Part shown: in pieces, positions 7,843 through 16,355 of the stretch | Numbering within the stretch: position 1 is the stretch's first letter | Layout: every line of letters begins with the position of its first letter | NCBI GenBank assembly: GCA_033344795.1 | Contig: JAWPMS010000001.1 | Span: 2,294,001 to 2,358,000, forward strand | Source of the DNA: SHLQ01 sp033344795 | GTDB lineage: Bacteria; Actinomycetota; Acidimicrobiia; Acidimicrobiales; SHLQ01 | Direction: 5' to 3' | DNA: 64,000 bases | Program-made: the position numbers and the translations under genes | The notes under the pieces: model-generated | Database searches by the model: none | The model's input: only the letters and a program-made list of their open reading frames with translations | What the model was told of the DNA's origin: nothing

Positions 7843-9150
7843 CTAGGCCGCAGGTACGGCCGCTGACGAGATGTCGGGAGCGACCACTGGGCCAGCCGGG
7901 ATCGGCGGCGCGACATCAGCTTCGGTCATTCCATCGATTCCGGGAGGGACCGGACCGTTCGGGTACGGGATCGTGGTTCGTGGCTGGCCCGTCCACTCGA
8001 AGCGGATCGGTGCAGTACTCGTCTCACCGCACGCCGCACTCGAGCTGGCACCCGCGGGGTTGATGACCGCGGCCTCGTTGTCACGGACGCACAAGCCAGG
8101 ATCGATGATCCCATCGAGCAAGGCCAGGACGATGTCCCCCTCAGCGTGGTCGACCACCACGTTGCGCTCGACGACGGCTGCGATTGGGTCCCCTGACGTG
8201 CCGGCGATGTTCTGTGAGAGGACCACGCCAGCGCGCGTGTTCCCGGTGATGCGGTTCGCCGCCAACTGCGTTCCAAGAGTTCCACCGATGTGCACTCCGG
8301 TGCCGAAGCTGGTGTCCCACGCTGGATCAGCACTTGGCGTCGTTGTGAACCCGTTGTTCAAGACGAGGTTTGCCGCGAGCACCACATCGGTCGACGGCTG
8401 AGTCGGTCCGTCTTCGACGGCGATTCCCGTGCGGTTGTTGCGGCTTGTCGACGAGAAGATGGACACCCCACCATTCGCCCCCACGACAGAGAAGCCTCGC
8501 GCAGAGAACTCGGCGAGCGTAGTGGTGATGAGCGTTGCACAGGCGGTGCATTCGCTGACTTCGATCCCAGCGCTCGCGTGGCCGGACAACCAACCCTGGC
8601 GGACTTCTGCGTTTGTCGTGTTGCGAAGTGAGATCCCGTTTTGGCCGGTGTTCGAGGTGGTCACGTGAAAGGCGCGGAATCGGTTGATTGGTACGGATCT
8701 GCCCGTCCCGTCGACGACGATGCCATCGCCGAGGTAGTTGCGCACCGTCAGATTCTCGACGGCGACTCCGTCGGCCAGCACGGTGAGCCCGGTGGTCGCC
8801 GAGTGAAGACCATCGATGAACACGGTGTTGCGATCTCGGCCCCGAATCACGACGTCTGGGACGTCGATGATGACCTCTTCGGTGTACACGCCCGGATCGA
8901 TCAGAATCAGGTCGCCAGGTTGCGCCGCGTCGACGGCGCCCTGCACGGAGAAGAAGTCGAGTGGCACTCGAATGGCGTCGATCTCGGGGATCGGGAGTGT
9001 GGTGATCGGCGGTTCCACCTGAATGCCGTCGGGCGTGGTCCCGTTGAAGATTGCCGACCCGATGTCGTCGCCCTCGCGAGCAGCGCACGCGGCGAAAGTG
9101 AGTGCCCCCACGACGAAGACACCGATGATTCGTCGACTGAATAGTGGCAC
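7843..9150 (-). CDS. Secreted right-handed beta-helix (NosD/pectate-lyase-like) lipoprotein
   Basis: A 435-residue exported protein. The N-terminus has a signal with FAAC at residues 19-22 (likely lipobox). From about residue 65 it reads as a parallel beta-helix: VDAAQPGDLILIDPGVY, followed by repeated short strands with asparagine turns such as GLTVLADGVAVENLTVRNY and NGISLRNTTNAEVRQG. Such folds occur in polysaccharide lyases, hydrolases and surface carbohydrate-binding proteins; no catalytic site can be assigned. It is convergent with the LppM-like gene and 4 bases downstream of the hydrolase gene stop. Confidence 0.82.
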   Translation of the reverse strand: MPLFSRRIIGVFVVGALTFAACAAREGDDIGSAIFNGTTPDGIQVEPPITTLPIPEIDAIRVPLDFFSVQGAVDAAQPGDLILIDPGVYTEEVIIDVPDVVIRGRDRNTVFIDGLHSATTGLTVLADGVAVENLTVRNYLGDGIVVDGTGRSVPINRFRAFHVTTSNTGQNGISLRNTTNAEVRQGWLSGHASAGIEVSECTACATLITTTLAEFSARGFSVVGANGGVSIFSSTSRNNRTGIAVEDGPTQPSTDVVLAANLVLNNGFTTTPSADPAWDTSFGTGVHIGGTLGTQLAANRITGNTRAGVVLSQNIAGTSGDPIAAVVERNVVVDHAEGDIVLALLDGIIDPGLCVRDNEAAVINPAGASSSAACGETSTAPIRFEWTGQPRTTIPYPNGPVPPGIDGMTEADVAPPIPAGPVVAPDISSAAVPAA

Positions 9151-9154
9151 TGCG

Positions 9155-10033
9155 TCAGCCTAGTGAACCGCTGATTGTCACACCGGCAACCGCCTCGACC
9201 GCTCGTTCGAGCGCATCAGCGAACCGAGGATCGTTTCGAATGGGCAGGTCATGGTCAGCGTGCACCTCGATGACCTCGGTCGCCCCAACGATCCGAGCCA
9301 GGCGATGTTGCCGAGCTGGCGACACCACGGTGTCTGCGGAGGTGACGACAACCGCAGAGGGTGCGGTGATGTTGCCCTTCCACATCAAGGCATCGAAACG
9401 ACCAAGTTGTCCTCCAGCCTGAAGGAGGGTGACCGGGTCCGCAGCGAGAACCGTTTCCAGAACCCACTCTGGATACCTTCGGCAAGCGATTTCCGAGATG
9501 CGTCGAAAAGTGATGTCACGTGAGCGGGCGGGCAGACGACGCATGGCATGGGCGCTGGTGGTCAGGAACGAGAATTGTGCGACCTCTCTTCGTTTCACGG
9601 CGAACGAATCGGCGGTGGCTGCGAGCACGAGGGCCTCGCACCGGTCCGGATGTTCACTCGCCATCACCTGAGCAATGGCACCGCCGAGGCTGTAGCCAAC
9701 CAGGATCGCTCGGTCGATCTCGAGGGCGTCGAGCACGGCTACCGCATCACCCGCGCAGCGAGCGAGGTCGAATGGTTTGCCCGAACGAATGCCACGTCCG
9801 TGCCCGTGCTGGTCGAACATCACCACACGTCGGTGCTGTCTCAGGAGGGGAACCGCGCTTGCGAAGTTCAGCGGAGCGTCGACGTTCCATCCGTGGAGAA
9901 GAAGGAGCGGCGCCTGCGCCGGTGCGCCATCGCCGGTCGGAGAGCAATCCCACACAGCCGCAGAGCCTCGGCCGGCAATGTCGATCGTGATCGGAGTCGG
10001 GAGTGCAGAGTATTCGCGGCCAGCCGCGATCAC
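9155..10033 (-). CDS. Alpha/beta-fold hydrolase
   Basis: A 292-residue cytoplasmic hydrolase. It shows the oxyanion segment LLLLHGWNVDAP near residue 45, the nucleophile elbow GYSLGGA near residue 112 (serine nucleophile), an acid candidate in VVTSADTVVSP near residue 232 and a histidine in HADHDLPIRND near residue 262, completing a Ser-Asp-His triad. Its ATG overlaps the greA stop by 4 bases. Substrate unknown; esterase, lactonase or haloperoxidase-like activities are all possible. Confidence 0.88.
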   Translation of the reverse strand: MIAAGREYSALPTPITIDIAGRGSAAVWDCSPTGDGAPAQAPLLLLHGWNVDAPLNFASAVPLLRQHRRVVMFDQHGHGRGIRSGKPFDLARCAGDAVAVLDALEIDRAILVGYSLGGAIAQVMASEHPDRCEALVLAATADSFAVKRREVAQFSFLTTSAHAMRRLPARSRDITFRRISEIACRRYPEWVLETVLAADPVTLLQAGGQLGRFDALMWKGNITAPSAVVVTSADTVVSPARQHRLARIVGATEVIEVHADHDLPIRNDPRFADALERAVEAVAGVTISGSLG

Positions 10034-10497
10034 CCGACGCTGACCACCTCAACCGACAGGGTCGCCCCCGTCGGTGACTCGAACGAGACCGTGTCGCCTG
10101 CGCTGGCACCGATGAGTGCTTTGCCGAGCGGCGATCCCGGAGACAACACTTCGACGCCGTCCTGTCGCTCCTCGATCGAGCCCACCAGATACTTCTCCGT
10201 GTCGTCGTCGCCTTCGTAACGAAGTTCGACCACGATGCCCAACGACACGCGTCCGTCGGAAACGACTTCGACGATCTCGGCATCGAGAATCGCGTTCGCA
10301 AGAAAGGCGATTCGCCCTTCCATCTTTCCTTGTTCTTCCTTGGCGGCGTGATAGTCGCCGTTCTCGGAAAGGTCGCCGAGCTCGCGGGCCGTTTCGATCT
10401 TTCGTGCGATGTCGATGCGGCCGCGGGTGGTGAGGTCGTGGTGCTCTGCGATCAGTCGATCGAGCGTCTCTTGAGAAAACTGTTTAGGCGCTGCCAT
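10030..10497 (-). CDS. greA: Transcription elongation factor GreA
   Basis: Rescues backtracked RNA polymerase by stimulating transcript cleavage. The 155-residue protein has the N-terminal coiled coil with TARELGDLSENGDYHAAKEE (acidic tip DLSENGDY, which reaches the active site) and the C-terminal FKBP-like domain with SPLGKALIGASAGDTVSFE. Length matches the family. It overlaps the hydrolase start by 4 bases, and metZ ends just 5 bases upstream, so the three may be co-transcribed. Confidence 0.95.
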   Translation of the reverse strand: MAAPKQFSQETLDRLIAEHHDLTTRGRIDIARKIETARELGDLSENGDYHAAKEEQGKMEGRIAFLANAILDAEIVEVVSDGRVSLGIVVELRYEGDDDTEKYLVGSIEERQDGVEVLSPGSPLGKALIGASAGDTVSFESPTGATLSVEVVSVG

Positions 10498-10501
10498 GTC
10501 G

Positions 10502-11719
10502 TCAGGATAGGTCGTCGAGCGAGTTCACGATGTCCGCCAGTAGTTCTTCTGAATCTTCCAACCCGATCGACAGGCGAACCATCGATTCGCCGATTCCGAC
10601 CTCCGCTCGACCCTCGGGGCCCAGACGGCGATGCGTGGTGGTTGCCGGATGGGTTGCGAGGCTCTTCGAATCTCCGAGGTTGTTGGAAATGTCGAACAAA
10701 CGGAGTCCGTCGAGGAACCGGAACGTGTCCTTCTTGTTGCCGTCGATGGTGACCGCCAGCACCGTTCCTCCCTGCGACATCTGTTGCATCGCCAGGTCAT
10801 GTTGCGGGTGTGACGGCGAACCCGGGTAGAGCACGGACTCGAGTCGCCGGTGGCCGTCCAACTTTGCGGCGAGGATCGCTGCAGACTTGCACGAGGCATC
10901 AACCCGAAGTCGGAGGGTTTCGAGCCCCTTGACGAGAGTCCATGCGTTGAAGGGGCTCATTGAAGGACCGGTGTGTCGCAGGAACGGCATGAGGTAGTCG
11001 TCGACGAACGACTGCGTTCCGAGCACTGCGCCGCCCAGCACGCGGCCCTGGCCATCGATGTGTTTGGTCGCCGAGTACACCACGACGTCAGCGCCCAGCT
11101 CGAGCGGCTTCTGGAGCAATGGTGTGGCGAAGACGTTGTCGACGACAACGAGGGCGCCCGCGGCGTGTGCGAGATCACTTACCGCAGCGATGTCGACGAT
11201 GCGAAGCCCCGGGTTGGAGGGTGACTCCAAGAACACGGCCTGCGTTGGTGTCTTCAACGCCGACTCCCATTGGTCGAGGTCGGTGCCATCGACGAGCACC
11301 GACTCGATGCCCAGGCGCGGAAGGATCTCGTTGAGAATCACGCTGCATGATCCGAAGAGAGCGCGAGATGCGACGACCCGATCGCCGGCGGAGAGATATG
11401 AGGCCAACGATGCGAAAACCGCCGCCATTCCGCTGGCGGTTGCCATACAGGCCTCGGCACCCTCGATTAGGCGGAGACGCTCTTCGAACATGGCCACGGT
11501 TGGGTTGCCATATCGGGAGTAGATGAAACGGTCGACGTCGCCGGCGAAGGCAGCTTCAGCTTCGGCCGCACTCCCGTAGACGTAACCAGAAGTGGGGAAG
11601 ATCGCCTCGGCCGTCTCGTTGAAGGCGGTGCGGGTGAGCCCTCCGCGAATGAGGAGCGTGGCCTCGGCGGACTCTTCGTCCGTTAGCTCTGCTGCCACGG
11701 CAACCCAGCTCCGCGCCAT
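10502..11719 (-). CDS. metZ: O-succinylhomoserine sulfhydrylase (MetZ-type)
   Basis: PLP-dependent Cys/Met-metabolism enzyme forming homocysteine from activated homoserine and sulfide. The 405-residue protein contains SRYGNPTVAMFEERL, ATASGMAAVFASL, the PLP-lysine motif YSATKHIDGQGR near residue 210 and RLSIGLEDSEEL at the C-terminus. The EAIFPTSGYVYGSAAEAEA segment favours MetZ over MetB, but cystathionine gamma-synthase cannot be excluded by eye. The ATG at 11719 overlaps the rhodanese gene by 37 bases; a GTG near 11701 would shorten the overlap. Confidence 0.85.
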   Translation of the reverse strand: MARSWVAVAAELTDEESAEATLLIRGGLTRTAFNETAEAIFPTSGYVYGSAAEAEAAFAGDVDRFIYSRYGNPTVAMFEERLRLIEGAEACMATASGMAAVFASLASYLSAGDRVVASRALFGSCSVILNEILPRLGIESVLVDGTDLDQWESALKTPTQAVFLESPSNPGLRIVDIAAVSDLAHAAGALVVVDNVFATPLLQKPLELGADVVVYSATKHIDGQGRVLGGAVLGTQSFVDDYLMPFLRHTGPSMSPFNAWTLVKGLETLRLRVDASCKSAAILAAKLDGHRRLESVLYPGSPSHPQHDLAMQQMSQGGTVLAVTIDGNKKDTFRFLDGLRLFDISNNLGDSKSLATHPATTTHRRLGPEGRAEVGIGESMVRLSIGLEDSEELLADIVNSLDDLS

Positions 11720-12078
11720 CCACCGGTCCGGTGGCCCTCTGCGTCGACATCACCCTCGAAACCGCCTGCGATGTTGTAAACCTCGGTGAATCCGGCGTCG
11801 GTGAGGGCATGTGCGGCTGCCGCCGATCGACCGCCCGACCGGCACAACATCAGCACCGGCTGATCCGGCGCCAGTCCCTCAGCGGCTTGCGCGGTGAAAT
11901 CGGGGTTCGGGGTTCCTTGTGGCCACTGATTCCACTCGACGAAGCGCGTGCCCGCGACGGCCGGGACGCCAACCCACGTCCACTCTGCCGTCGTTCGACA
12001 GTCGATGAGAATGGCGTTCGGGCGATCGAGGAGAAGACGGTGGGCGTCGGTCGGGCTGAGGTCACCTGCGTAGCTCAT
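11683..12078 (-). CDS. Rhodanese-like sulfurtransferase
   Basis: Single-domain rhodanese of 131 residues. The active-site loop CRSGGRSAAAA near residue 82 has the catalytic cysteine, and ILIDCRTTAEW is the conserved CH2-like strand. The start at 12076-12078 (MSYAGDLSP) is chosen because the upstream extension is low-complexity intergenic sequence. It lies immediately upstream of, and overlaps, metZ, consistent with a sulfide or persulfide handling role beside homocysteine synthesis; that link is inference. Confidence 0.88.
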   Translation of the reverse strand: MSYAGDLSPTDAHRLLLDRPNAILIDCRTTAEWTWVGVPAVAGTRFVEWNQWPQGTPNPDFTAQAAEGLAPDQPVLMLCRSGGRSAAAAHALTDAGFTEVYNIAGGFEGDVDAEGHRTGGWRGAGLPWQQS

Positions 12079-12203
12079 GAGACAAAGTCTACGCTCGCTC
12101 ACTTCGTTCGCTAACCGAGTTTCTCGCCGCCGTTCGCCCCGCTCGCCAACCGGGTTTGTACGCAGAGCGCCCGAACGTCGAGCGCCAACACCGGCTCCCG
12201 GAT

Positions 12204-12458
12204 ATGACCGGTGCCGATATCGTTGTTGCCGTGAGTGAGACATCGAGCACCCAGGATTCGTCACGACCCCCAGAGGACACGGGAGGCGGGCGGCATCGGT
12301 ATCGATTGTTGACGGGTCCGGACACCTCTGCGTTCTGCGAGCGAGTCTCGGAGGCCCTCGACAGCGGTTACGAACTGTATGGATCACCGTCGATCACATT
12401 TGATGGCACGACCACGTACGTAGCGCAAGCAGTGGTGCTTCCTCCCGGGGTGTCGTGA
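12204..12458 (+). CDS. DUF1737-domain protein
   Basis: Small protein of about 84 residues. The C-terminal 50 residues, from HRYRLLTGPDTSAFCERVSE through YELYGSPSITFDGTTTYVAQ, match the DUF1737 pattern of bacterial proteins of unknown function. The first 35 residues are polar and probably disordered; another possible start is the GTG at 12231. Its TGA overlaps the GTG of the dienelactone hydrolase (GTGA), so the two are translationally coupled. Function unknown. Confidence 0.75.
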   Translation: MTGADIVVAVSETSSTQDSSRPPEDTGGGRHRYRLLTGPDTSAFCERVSEALDSGYELYGSPSITFDGTTTYVAQAVVLPPGVS

Positions 12459-13102
12459 CCGGCGCCGCTGGGCAGGGGTACTTCATCTCGCCAGAGACCG
12501 GGCCTGGACCTGGAGTCCTTCTCCTGCACTCGTTCTGGGGATTGAATCGACAAGTCAAGGATCTGGCCAACGAGCTTGCTGACGCTGGCTTCACGACCTT
12601 GGCCCCGGACCTCTCCGATGGAAAGGTCTTCGTCGAGGAGGACGAAGCGTTCGACTCGCTGGCCGAAGCCGACATGAACGTGAACGCATCGCTCGTGCAA
12701 TCGAGCTTGAGCATCTTGCGACGCGCACAGCTCGACCCCGACGCGCCGATCGGGGTGTTGGGTTATGGCTCGGGAGCGTCTTGGGCGCTGTGGCTGTCGG
12801 CGCGATTGGCCGAAGAAGTTGGCGCCGTCGTCAGCTACTACGGCTCACAATCGATCCCCATGGATCGGTCCAACGCGGCATATCTCTGCCACTGGGCCGA
12901 GGCCGACGCACATGTGTCCGATCTGGAAGTCGCGGATCTCGGTTTGAGCCTGCAGCTGGCCGGACTCGACTTTCGTTTCGAACACCACGAAGGCACCGTC
13001 GACGGTTTCGCCGAGGCGGGACGGCCGGGATTCCACGCAGCGGCTGAAGCAGTCGCGTGGCGACAAACCCTCGAATTTCTGGCAACCCAGCTGCGGAGGT
13101 AA
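12455..13102 (+). CDS. Dienelactone hydrolase family protein
   Basis: Alpha/beta hydrolase of 215 residues. GVLLLHSFWGLNRQVKDLA matches the N-terminal strand and oxyanion region of the DLH family, and FRFEHHEGTVDGFAEAGR carries the conserved C-terminal histidine. The nucleophile elbow, GYGSGAS near residue 106, has Ser in place of the cysteine of classical dienelactone hydrolase, so esterase-type chemistry is more likely. GTG start coupled to the DUF1737 gene. Confidence 0.85.
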   Translation: MTGAAGQGYFISPETGPGPGVLLLHSFWGLNRQVKDLANELADAGFTTLAPDLSDGKVFVEEDEAFDSLAEADMNVNASLVQSSLSILRRAQLDPDAPIGVLGYGSGASWALWLSARLAEEVGAVVSYYGSQSIPMDRSNAAYLCHWAEADAHVSDLEVADLGLSLQLAGLDFRFEHHEGTVDGFAEAGRPGFHAAAEAVAWRQTLEFLATQLRR

Positions 13103-13181
13103 TGCAGGCTCCTGTCCTGCACCGCGCCGAACTTGCTGCGGTCAGGTGGCCTTGTTGAGCCGTCGCCCGTAGTGTCGGCGC

Positions 13182-14111
13182 ATGAGCAGCAGCGGACTGA
13201 TCATTCGAGACCTCTCGAAACGATTTGGCGACATCAGAGCGGTCGATGGAATCGACCTCGACGTTCCACGAGGTGGCCTCGTCGGGTTTCTTGGATCGAA
13301 TGGAGCGGGTAAGACCACGACGATGCGGTCCATTCTCGGAATCGTGCGACCCGATTCAGGGTCGATCACGTGGGACGGCGCACTCATCGACGACGAGGTC
13401 CGTGGACGTGTTGGGTACATGCCCCAGGAACGAGGGCTCTACGCGCGTATGCCCGTGGTCGACCAGGTCCGATACTTCGGTCGACTCGCTGGGCTTGACA
13501 AAGGCGCCGCGAGTGCGAGTGCAGATGCATGGATCGAACGTCTCGGCTTGGTCGAGCGTCGCAAGGACCTGGTGCAAGAGCTGTCGGGAGGCAATCAACA
13601 ACGCGTGCAACTCGCGGTCTCCTTGGTTCACGATCCCGAGCTTCTCATCCTCGATGAACCGTTCGCCGGCCTCGATCCGGTTGCGGCTGAAACGATGCAA
13701 GAGATCATCGCCGAGCGTGCGGCAACTGGGGCGAGCGTCCTCCTCTCCTCACACCAGCTCGATCTCGTCGAAGGATTGTGTGATCACGTGGTGATCGTGG
13801 CCAGCGGGCGTGAAGTCGCTTCAGGGACGCCAATCGATCTGCGTTCTGCCTCACCGCATCGGGAGATGTACATCCGGTGGGTGGAGCCAATCGAGACGTG
13901 GAGTCCGCTGGCGGGCACCCTCCTTGAATTCGATGGAATTTCGGCGCTCGTGCAATTGCCTGCGGCGGTCGATGTTGGTGCGCAGGTAGCCCACGCGGTT
14001 TCCGCCGGCGTGCTGGCAACGGTGTCCGTCGAGCCTCCGTCGCTCGCGAACGTCTTTGCGCACAGTGTGGTTTCGGAAGACCCACTGCAGTCTGCCGGGG
14101 TGCCCTCATGA
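13182..14111 (+). CDS. ABC transporter ATP-binding protein (NatA-like)
   Basis: ATPase of 309 residues for an exporter. Walker A LGSNGAGKTTTMRSILG near residue 40, signature LSGGNQQRVQLAVSLVHDP, Walker B LLILDEPFAGLDP and the H-loop SSHQLDLVE are all intact. A C-terminal extension after residue 220 (DUF4162-like) is common in NatA/drug-efflux ATPases. Its stop overlaps the permease start by 4 bases (ATGA). Substrate (Na+, drug or other) is unknown. Confidence 0.92.
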   Translation: MSSSGLIIRDLSKRFGDIRAVDGIDLDVPRGGLVGFLGSNGAGKTTTMRSILGIVRPDSGSITWDGALIDDEVRGRVGYMPQERGLYARMPVVDQVRYFGRLAGLDKGAASASADAWIERLGLVERRKDLVQELSGGNQQRVQLAVSLVHDPELLILDEPFAGLDPVAAETMQEIIAERAATGASVLLSSHQLDLVEGLCDHVVIVASGREVASGTPIDLRSASPHREMYIRWVEPIETWSPLAGTLLEFDGISALVQLPAAVDVGAQVAHAVSAGVLATVSVEPPSLANVFAHSVVSEDPLQSAGVPS

Positions 14112-15274
14112 TCTGGTTGATTGCACGACGTGAGATCGTGACCCGGGCCCGTACGAAGCCCTTCCAAATCCTCACCGCGCTGATGTTCGTCGGCGTCATC
14201 GTGGTCGCCGTACTGATCTCCGTGTTTTCCGGCGACGGCGACGGGGTCGAAGAGGTCACGATCGGTGTCGAGGGTGCAGGCGTCGACTACGAAGAGGTTC
14301 TCGCGGTCGGCTCCGCGACGCTCGACGCCGAGGTAGTCGTCACGACGGGTGACGGACGGACCTTGCTCGATGACGGCGAGCTGGACGTCTTGTTCGACGG
14401 TTCCACGGTGATCTGGGAGGGATTCCCCGACAGCACCCTCGACACCTACGTGCGCAGCACGATTCAGCAGACCGAGTTTGCCCGCCGCGCGAGCGAATTG
14501 GGACTGTCCGACAGCGATCTCGGAACGCTGTTCTCGGAGATCGAGATCGGTGAGGAGCGCCTCGACGGCGACGATGATGAAGTTGGAGTACGAATCGCCG
14601 CAGCGATGGTGTCCACCATCGCGACGTTCGTCATGTTGCAGGTGTGGGGATCCTTTCTCATGATGGGTGTCGTCGAGGAGAAGGCCTCGCGCGTGGTCGA
14701 GATCCTTCTGTCGCACATCAGCCCGCGCACACTCTTGACCGGCAAGATCATCGGGCTCGGAGTCTTGGCCTTCATCCAGTTGTCGATCGTGGTGCTGGGG
14801 CTTGCTCTTGGGCTATCGCTCGTGCGCGACATCGAGATCCCCGACGGCGTCTGGACCCTCGTTCCCCTCCTCCTCGTTACGTTCTTGTTGGGTTACGCCT
14901 TCTACGCCGCTCTCTTTGCTGCGGTCGGTTCCACCGTGTCTCGACAGGAGGACGCGCAGACGGCGCAACTCCCCGCGATCATGCCAATGATGGTGGGCTA
15001 CGCGATCGCGCTCGGGTCGATCAGCAATCCCGACACGCTGCTCGTGAAGATCGCGTCGTACGTGCCGTTCACTTCGCCGGTGGTGCTGCCGTTTCGAGTC
15101 GCCATGTCGAATCCGCCATGGTGGCAAGTCGGCGTGGCGCTACTGATCCTCGCCATCTCGGTTCCAATCATGTTGCATGTGGCTGGAGCGATCTATCGAA
15201 CTGCGCTGTTGCGTACGGGCACTCGGATTCCTTTGATCGAAGCGTTTCGCAATCGCTCACAAGCCCAGCTCTAG
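14108..15274 (+). CDS. ABC transporter permease (NatB-like, ABC-2 type)
   Basis: Membrane subunit of 388 residues. One N-terminal helix (about residues 18-40) is followed by a roughly 130-residue extracytoplasmic domain, then five or six helices from residue 160. The segment MMGVVEEKASRVVEILLSHI is the usual NatB cytoplasmic coupling loop (contains EEKxxRVxEIL). Coupled to the ATPase gene upstream by ATGA. Together they form a complete two-component exporter. Confidence 0.9.
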   Translation: MIWLIARREIVTRARTKPFQILTALMFVGVIVVAVLISVFSGDGDGVEEVTIGVEGAGVDYEEVLAVGSATLDAEVVVTTGDGRTLLDDGELDVLFDGSTVIWEGFPDSTLDTYVRSTIQQTEFARRASELGLSDSDLGTLFSEIEIGEERLDGDDDEVGVRIAAAMVSTIATFVMLQVWGSFLMMGVVEEKASRVVEILLSHISPRTLLTGKIIGLGVLAFIQLSIVVLGLALGLSLVRDIEIPDGVWTLVPLLLVTFLLGYAFYAALFAAVGSTVSRQEDAQTAQLPAIMPMMVGYAIALGSISNPDTLLVKIASYVPFTSPVVLPFRVAMSNPPWWQVGVALLILAISVPIMLHVAGAIYRTALLRTGTRIPLIEAFRNRSQAQL

Positions 15275-15281
15275 CTCGATC

Positions 15282-16160
15282 TCAGCTGGCGAGCTGGGTC
15301 ACGAGCCAACGTCGAAGAGCGGTTGCGCCGGGTGACAGGGGCCGACGGTTCGACGACAAGACTACAAACGGCGTCTCGGTCACGATCGCTGGTGCAAGTG
15401 CAACGAGTCGACCGTCAGCGATGAGGTCGGAGACGATGTGGCCCCAACCGAGAGCGACGCCTTGGCCATCCAGCGCGCCGTGAAGCACGAGCGAATAATC
15501 GGTCGAGGTATCGCCGTTGAGGTGCCGAGGGGTGCGCACGTGATGGTGGTCGAACCACCGGTACCAGTCGAATCGTGGCTCATACCGTTCCTCGAGATGC
15601 AAGAGGGGAGCCTCGATGAGTGCCGCCGGCGAGCTGTGGTCAAGTGAGTTGGCGAGTGCGGGCGATGCAACCGGAATCACCTGCTCTTCGCAAAGGGTGA
15701 CGGCATCGAGATCGGATCGGTCGACGAGCCCGAGCGGGATCCACAGATCGAGCGAGCTGATGTCGACGTCGGTGTCGGCGTCTGCGGTTACCAGCCGAAG
15801 CGAGATCTCCGGATTGCTTCGCTTGAACTCGGCAAGTCGAGGGAGCAGCCACCAGCTCGCCAAGGATGTGGACACCGAGATGCTCACCGTATCGACCTCC
15901 CCGCGCGCGGCCCGCGTAGATGCGAGGGCTTCGTCGATTTGAGCGAACGCCGGTTGAATCTCGGCGAGCAGCGCCTGCCCAGCAGCGGTGGTGATCACCC
16001 CGGTCGTGTCTCGGTCGAGGAGCCGGGTGTCGAGCGTTCGCTCCAGCCGAGAAATGGCGTGGCTCACGGCGGGTTGTCCCAAACCCAGCCGTCGGGCCGC
16101 GGCGGTCAGGCTGCCCATCGATGCCGCTGTGGCAAAGATACGCAGTCCCCGATCCGACAC
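15282..16160 (-). CDS. LysR-family transcriptional regulator (GcvA-like)
   Basis: About 292 residues: an N-terminal winged helix-turn-helix with MGSLTAAARRLGLGQPAVSH near residue 15, then a substrate-binding domain containing VSISVSTSLASWWLLPRLAEF. The GTG at 16158-16160 begins at the normal LysR N-terminus; an ATG at 16223 would add 21 residues encoded by the inverted GGGGTCTGACCCC repeat and is judged spurious. The gene is divergent from the dehydrogenase-oxygenase pair that starts at 16344, the usual arrangement for a LysR target; the effector is unknown. Confidence 0.88.
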   Translation of the reverse strand: MSDRGLRIFATAASMGSLTAAARRLGLGQPAVSHAISRLERTLDTRLLDRDTTGVITTAAGQALLAEIQPAFAQIDEALASTRAARGEVDTVSISVSTSLASWWLLPRLAEFKRSNPEISLRLVTADADTDVDISSLDLWIPLGLVDRSDLDAVTLCEEQVIPVASPALANSLDHSSPAALIEAPLLHLEERYEPRFDWYRWFDHHHVRTPRHLNGDTSTDYSLVLHGALDGQGVALGWGHIVSDLIADGRLVALAPAIVTETPFVVLSSNRRPLSPGATALRRWLVTQLAS

Positions 16161-16179
16161 CCGCCCATCGGGTGCGTCA

Positions 16180-16217
16180 GGGGTCTGACCCCCTTCGCCC
16201 GAAAGGGGTCTGACCCC
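16180..16217. repeat. Paired GGGGTCTGACCCC palindromes
   Basis: Two copies of the 13-bp near-palindrome GGGGTCTGACCCC, at 16180-16192 and 16205-16217, separated by a short spacer with TTCGCCCGAAA. The same motif recurs at 46943-46980. It overlaps the 5' end of the longest possible LysR reading frame. Likely a dispersed repeat or hairpin element. Confidence 0.8.
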
Positions 16218-16290
16218 ATTCATTGATTTTTGTCATGTTGATATGACTGAAAAGCACGATTGACCATTGGTTGGATGGTACCTACCGTGA

Positions 16291-16355
16291 CGCAATGAAT
16301 GAAGACCGCAATGAATGAAGACCGCAATGAATGAAGACCGCAAATGAATGAAGAG
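16291..16355 (+). repeat. 16-bp tandem repeat with nested mini-ORFs
   Basis: Three exact copies of CGCAATGAATGAAGAC at 16291-16306, 16307-16322 and 16323-16338, then a diverged fourth (CGCAAATGAATGAAGAG) containing the start codon of the dehydrogenase gene. Each unit holds ATGAATGA, so ATGs occur in shifting frames and give seven- or six-codon leader ORFs; the last, from 16327, stops at TGA 16345-16347 overlapping the ATG at 16344. Confidence 0.9.

Noticed and set aside
12080..12175. Short intergenic near-repeat (GCTCGC..AACCGAGTTT and GCTCGCCAACCGGGTTT)
   Set aside because: Only two loose copies; likely a common low-complexity pattern of this genome rather than a defined element.
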